DNA of 64,000 nucleotides from JACDAN01 sp963847235. GTDB lineage: Bacteria > Actinomycetota > Thermoleophilia > Gaiellales > Gaiellaceae. Positions within the stretch are counted from its first letter, which is position 1; every line of letters begins with the position of its first letter. The stretch spans positions 1 to 64,000 of the forward strand of contig CAWJYU010000008.1 in assembly GCA_963847235.1 (NCBI GenBank), read 5' to 3'. The notes below the pieces were generated by a model. It ran no database searches. It worked only from the letters and a program-made list of their open reading frames with translations, and was not told the origin of the DNA. Positions 61,622 through 64,000 of the stretch are shown here, in pieces. A program made the translations under genes and the position numbers.

Positions 61622-62667
61622 GACCACCGGCGCGGACGCACCGCCGGCCTTCGACGTCGAGGCGATCGCGCTGTACCGGTCGTACGGCGACGTCGTCGCC
61701 GTCGACGGCGTCGACCTCGCCATCCCGGCGGGCGAGTTCTTCACGCTGCTCGGCCCCAGCGGCTCCGGCAAGACCACGACGCTCCGCCTCATCGCCGGGT
61801 TCGAGCAGCCGGATTCCGGGCCGAGTTCTCCTCGGCGGCACCGACGTCACGAAGCGGCCGCCGTATGCGCGGAACGTCAACACGGTCTTCCAGGACTACG
61901 CGCTCTTTCCGCACATGACGGTGGAGGAGAACGTCGGCTACGGGCTGCGGGTGAGGGGCGTCAAGCGCGACGAGCGCCGTGCCCGTGCGGGTGAGGCGCT
62001 CGAGATGGTGCGGCTCGCCGGGCTCGGGCCGCGGCGGCCCGGGCAGCTCTCGGGCGGCCAGCGCCAGCGGGTCGCGCTCGCCCGCGCGATCGTGAACCGG
62101 CCGCGCGTGCTGCTCCTGGACGAGCCGCTCGGAGCGCTCGACCTCAAGTTGCGCCAGGAGATGCAGCTCGAGCTGATGCGGATCAAGGACGAGGTCGGGA
62201 TCACGTTCGTCTACGTCACGCACGACCAGGAGGAGGCTCTGACGATGAGCGACCGACTCGCGGTCTTCCGCGACGGCCGCATCGAGCAGGTCGGGACTCC
62301 GGCGGATGTCTACGAACGTCCGACGAGCGAGTTCGTCGCCGGCTTCGTCGGCGTCTCGAACGTCCTGGAACGCGACGGCCGCCGCTTCACCGTGCGGCCG
62401 GAGAAGATCCGCCTCCTCGCCGACGGCGACCAGCCCGCGCCCGGGTCGGTCGTGGAGGAGGGACGCATCCGCGAGGTCGTCTACGTCGGCATGGTCACCC
62501 GCTACATCGTCGACCTCGAGCGAGGCGGAGCACTGAGCGTGATCCGCCAGAACCTCGAGACCACCTCGGCGGACGTCGTCGAGGCACGTGGTCGCCCGGT
62601 ACGCCTCGAGTGGCGTCCGGAACACACCTACGAGATCTCCACGGGGGGAGAGACGGAGGACGAATGA
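61593..62667 (+). CDS. potA: Spermidine/putrescine-type ABC transporter ATPase (one frameshift)
   Basis: Walker A LLGPSGSGKTTTLRLIAGFE is in the first frame. Removing one C from GGGCCGAG near 61820 gives DSGRVLLGGTDVTKRPPYAR and leads into Q-loop VNTVFQDYALFPHMTVEENV, signature GQLSGGQRQRVALARAIVNR, Walker B VLLLDEPLGALDLKLRQEMQ and a TOBE tail. Corrected length is about 358 residues. The TTG start overlaps gabT by 29 bp; the stop overlaps the binding-protein gene (ATGA). Confidence 0.9.
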
Positions 62668-63872
62668 GCAAGGCACGATGGCGTAAGGCCCGCTGGGTCG
62701 GGCTCGCGGTCTACTGCTGCGTCGCGTTGCTGGCTGCGACGAGCTGCGGCAGCGACGACGACGAAGGACGACAGCGCCGGCGGCGGCACGACGACGACCG
62801 CCTCGACTGAAGGCATGGCCACGGAGATCGGCGAGCCCGAGGGTCAGGTGAACCTGATCAACTGGGCCGGCTACGTCGAGAAGGACTGGGTCACGCCCTT
62901 CGAGACGGAGACCGGCTGCAAGGTCAACTCGAAGGTCGGCGCGACCTCGGACGAGATGGTCACGCTGATGAAGACCGGCAACTACGACGGCGTGTCGGCC
63001 TCGGGCGACGCGACGCTCCGCCTGATCGCCGGCGACGACGTGGCTCCGGTCAACACCGACCTGATCGAGAACTACGACGCGGTCTTCGAGGGCCTGAAGG
63101 ACCAGCCGCACAACACGGTGGACGGCGTCCCCTACGGCGTCCCGCACGGCCGCGGCGCGAACCTCCTGATGTGGCGGACGGACGTCGTCAAGCCCGAGCC
63201 CGGACAGCTGGAGCGTCGTCTTCGACGCGAACTCGCCGTACAAGGGCAAGATCACCGCGTACGACAGCCCGATCTACATCGCAGACGCGGCTCTCTACCT
63301 GAAGGCGACGCAGCCGGACCTCGGCATCGAGGATCCGTACGCGCTCGACGACGAGCAGTTCCAGGCCGCCGTCGACCTGCTGAAGCAGCAGAAGGCGAAC
63401 ATCGGCGAGTACTGGTCGCGACGCCGCCAAGGAGATCCAGTCCTTCACGAACAAGGACACCGTCGTCGGCACGACCTGGCAGTACCAGGCCAACCAGCTG
63501 ACCGGCGCCAAGGACCCGGTGCCGGTGAAGGCGATCCTCCCGAAGGAGGGCTCGACGGGCTGGTCGGACACCTGGATGATCTCTTCCCAGGCCAAGAACC
63601 CGAACTGCATGTACCTCTGGATGAACTACATCATCTCGCCGGAGGCGAACGCCAAGGCGACGGAGTACTTCGGGGAGGCCCCGGTCAACGCCGAGGCCTG
63701 CAACCTGACCACGGACAAGAACCACTGCGAGACGTTCCACGCGCAGGACGAGGACTACTTCTCGAAGGTCGCGTACTGGAAGACCCCGGTGAAGGACTGC
63801 GGGGACGACCGCGGCGAGGTCTGCAAGGACTACGCCGAGTGGACCGCGGCCTGGACCGAGATCAAGGGCTAG
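62664..63872 (+). CDS. potD: Spermidine/putrescine-binding lipoprotein (three frameshifts)
   Basis: Signal peptide with lipobox (VGLAVYCCVALLAATSCGSD). A shift near 62763 joins it to the mature protein: VNLINWAGYVEKDWVTPFET, GNYDGVSASGDATLRLIAGD, VPYGVPHGRGANLLMWRTDV. Removing one G near 63203 gives DSWSVVFDANSPYKGKITAY. Another extra base near 63420 restores DAAKEIQSFTNKDTVVGTTW, ending CNLTTDKNHCETFHAQDEDY and the C-terminal helix. Corrected length is about 402 residues. This is the solute receptor of the transporter. Confidence 0.88.
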
Positions 63873-63899
63873 GCACCCCTGACCTCGGTTCCGTACGGA

Positions 63900-63935
63900 G
63901 ATGCGCCGCCCCGGGAAGGCCCAGGACGGCGCATC
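63900..63935 (+). terminator. Terminator-like hairpin after potD
   Basis: GATGCGCCG / CGGCGCATC (9-bp stem, 18-base loop) followed by a pyrimidine-rich TCGTCCTTCTTCTTCC. It may attenuate the permease genes downstream. Confidence 0.5.
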
Positions 63936-64000
63936 TCGTCCTTCTTCTTCCACCACCCGCGCGCCCGGCTGGGCGCACTGCTCGCCTCGCCCATCGCGTG
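63936..64000 (+). CDS. Start of an ABC transporter permease (PotB-like), runs off contig
   Basis: One frame reads SSFFFHHPRARLGALLASPI A at the window edge. This resembles the first cytoplasmic turn and start of TM1 in PotB-type permeases (HHPRxRLGxLLAxPxxW). No start codon is visible in this frame; an ATG at 63901 is one frame away, so another indel may be involved. Context (potA, potD) supports the call. Confidence 0.4.

Overview
The window is a high-GC (roughly 70%) chromosomal segment from an actinobacterium. Three things fit that placement: an actinobacterial-type LexA box (GAAC-N4-GTTC), an unlinked RNase P RNA gene, and many start codons lying 6-9 bases downstream of a -10 hexamer with no Shine-Dalgarno sequence (leaderless genes). 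The clade is inferred, not proven. Collagen-like secreted proteins that share one N-terminal block and a stand-alone TopB near a compact sigma-A gene would suit a Thermoleophilia/Gaiellales-like lineage. Most likely this is a metagenome or draft contig: at least 16 single-base indels break otherwise normal housekeeping genes, and several fall in short homopolymers. I therefore annotate those genes as intact in the organism but frameshifted in this sequence.

Layout. 0-12 kb: a contig-edge secreted protein, an acyl-CoA dehydrogenase remnant, three LuxR-type regulators (one an AT-richer 829-residue ATPase regulator), two tandem paralogous small membrane proteins, a VapBC toxin-antitoxin pair and a complete oligopeptide/dipeptide ABC transporter operon. 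12-24 kb: sigma-A, topoisomerase TopB, an acyltransferase, a 5'-3' exonuclease, a histidine phosphatase, a histone-deacetylase-like hydrolase interrupted in frame by a GGGGTCTGACCCC repeat, an ArsR/SRPBCC-VOC pair, a PepSY-like protein and a two-component system. 22-25 kb: a MEDS-ATPase sensor gene whose 3' end is exactly duplicated 1.4 kb away, next to a decapitated ECF sigma fragment. 25-34 kb: a second ArsR/SRPBCC pair with a perfect 20-bp operator, rnpB, a zinc-ribbon gene that runs into rnpB, lexA with its SOS box, tRNA-Leu, secG, a glycosyltransferase, a methylmalonyl-CoA-mutase-type large subunit, an L,D-transpeptidase and a Phd/VapC pair.

34-46 kb: a MoaD-MoaE fusion (MoaX type), three collagen-like proteins, an M29 aminopeptidase, an M50 membrane protease, a LOG-family protein, the selenocysteine block selA-selB-tRNA-Sec, a sensor kinase/receiver pair and an amidase. 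46-57 kb: rpsF-ssb-rpsR-rplI-dnaB-purA, then, after a repeat-bearing interval, a purine biosynthesis run purD-purE-purB-purC-purS-purQ with overlapping start and stop codons. 57-64 kb: an enolase-superfamily protein, a short binding-protein-like lipoprotein, a saccharopine-dehydrogenase-like protein, and a GABA-type aminotransferase followed by a spermidine/putrescine-type ABC transporter (ATPase, binding protein, start of a permease). That last group reads as a polyamine/GABA uptake and transamination operon.

I did not find a defence island, prophage or CRISPR array. The most unusual material is the two short-palindrome repeat families, the duplication and gene-fragment scar at 23-25 kb, the leaderless promoter pattern, the coding-frame/rnpB overlap and the tandem unknown membrane proteins.
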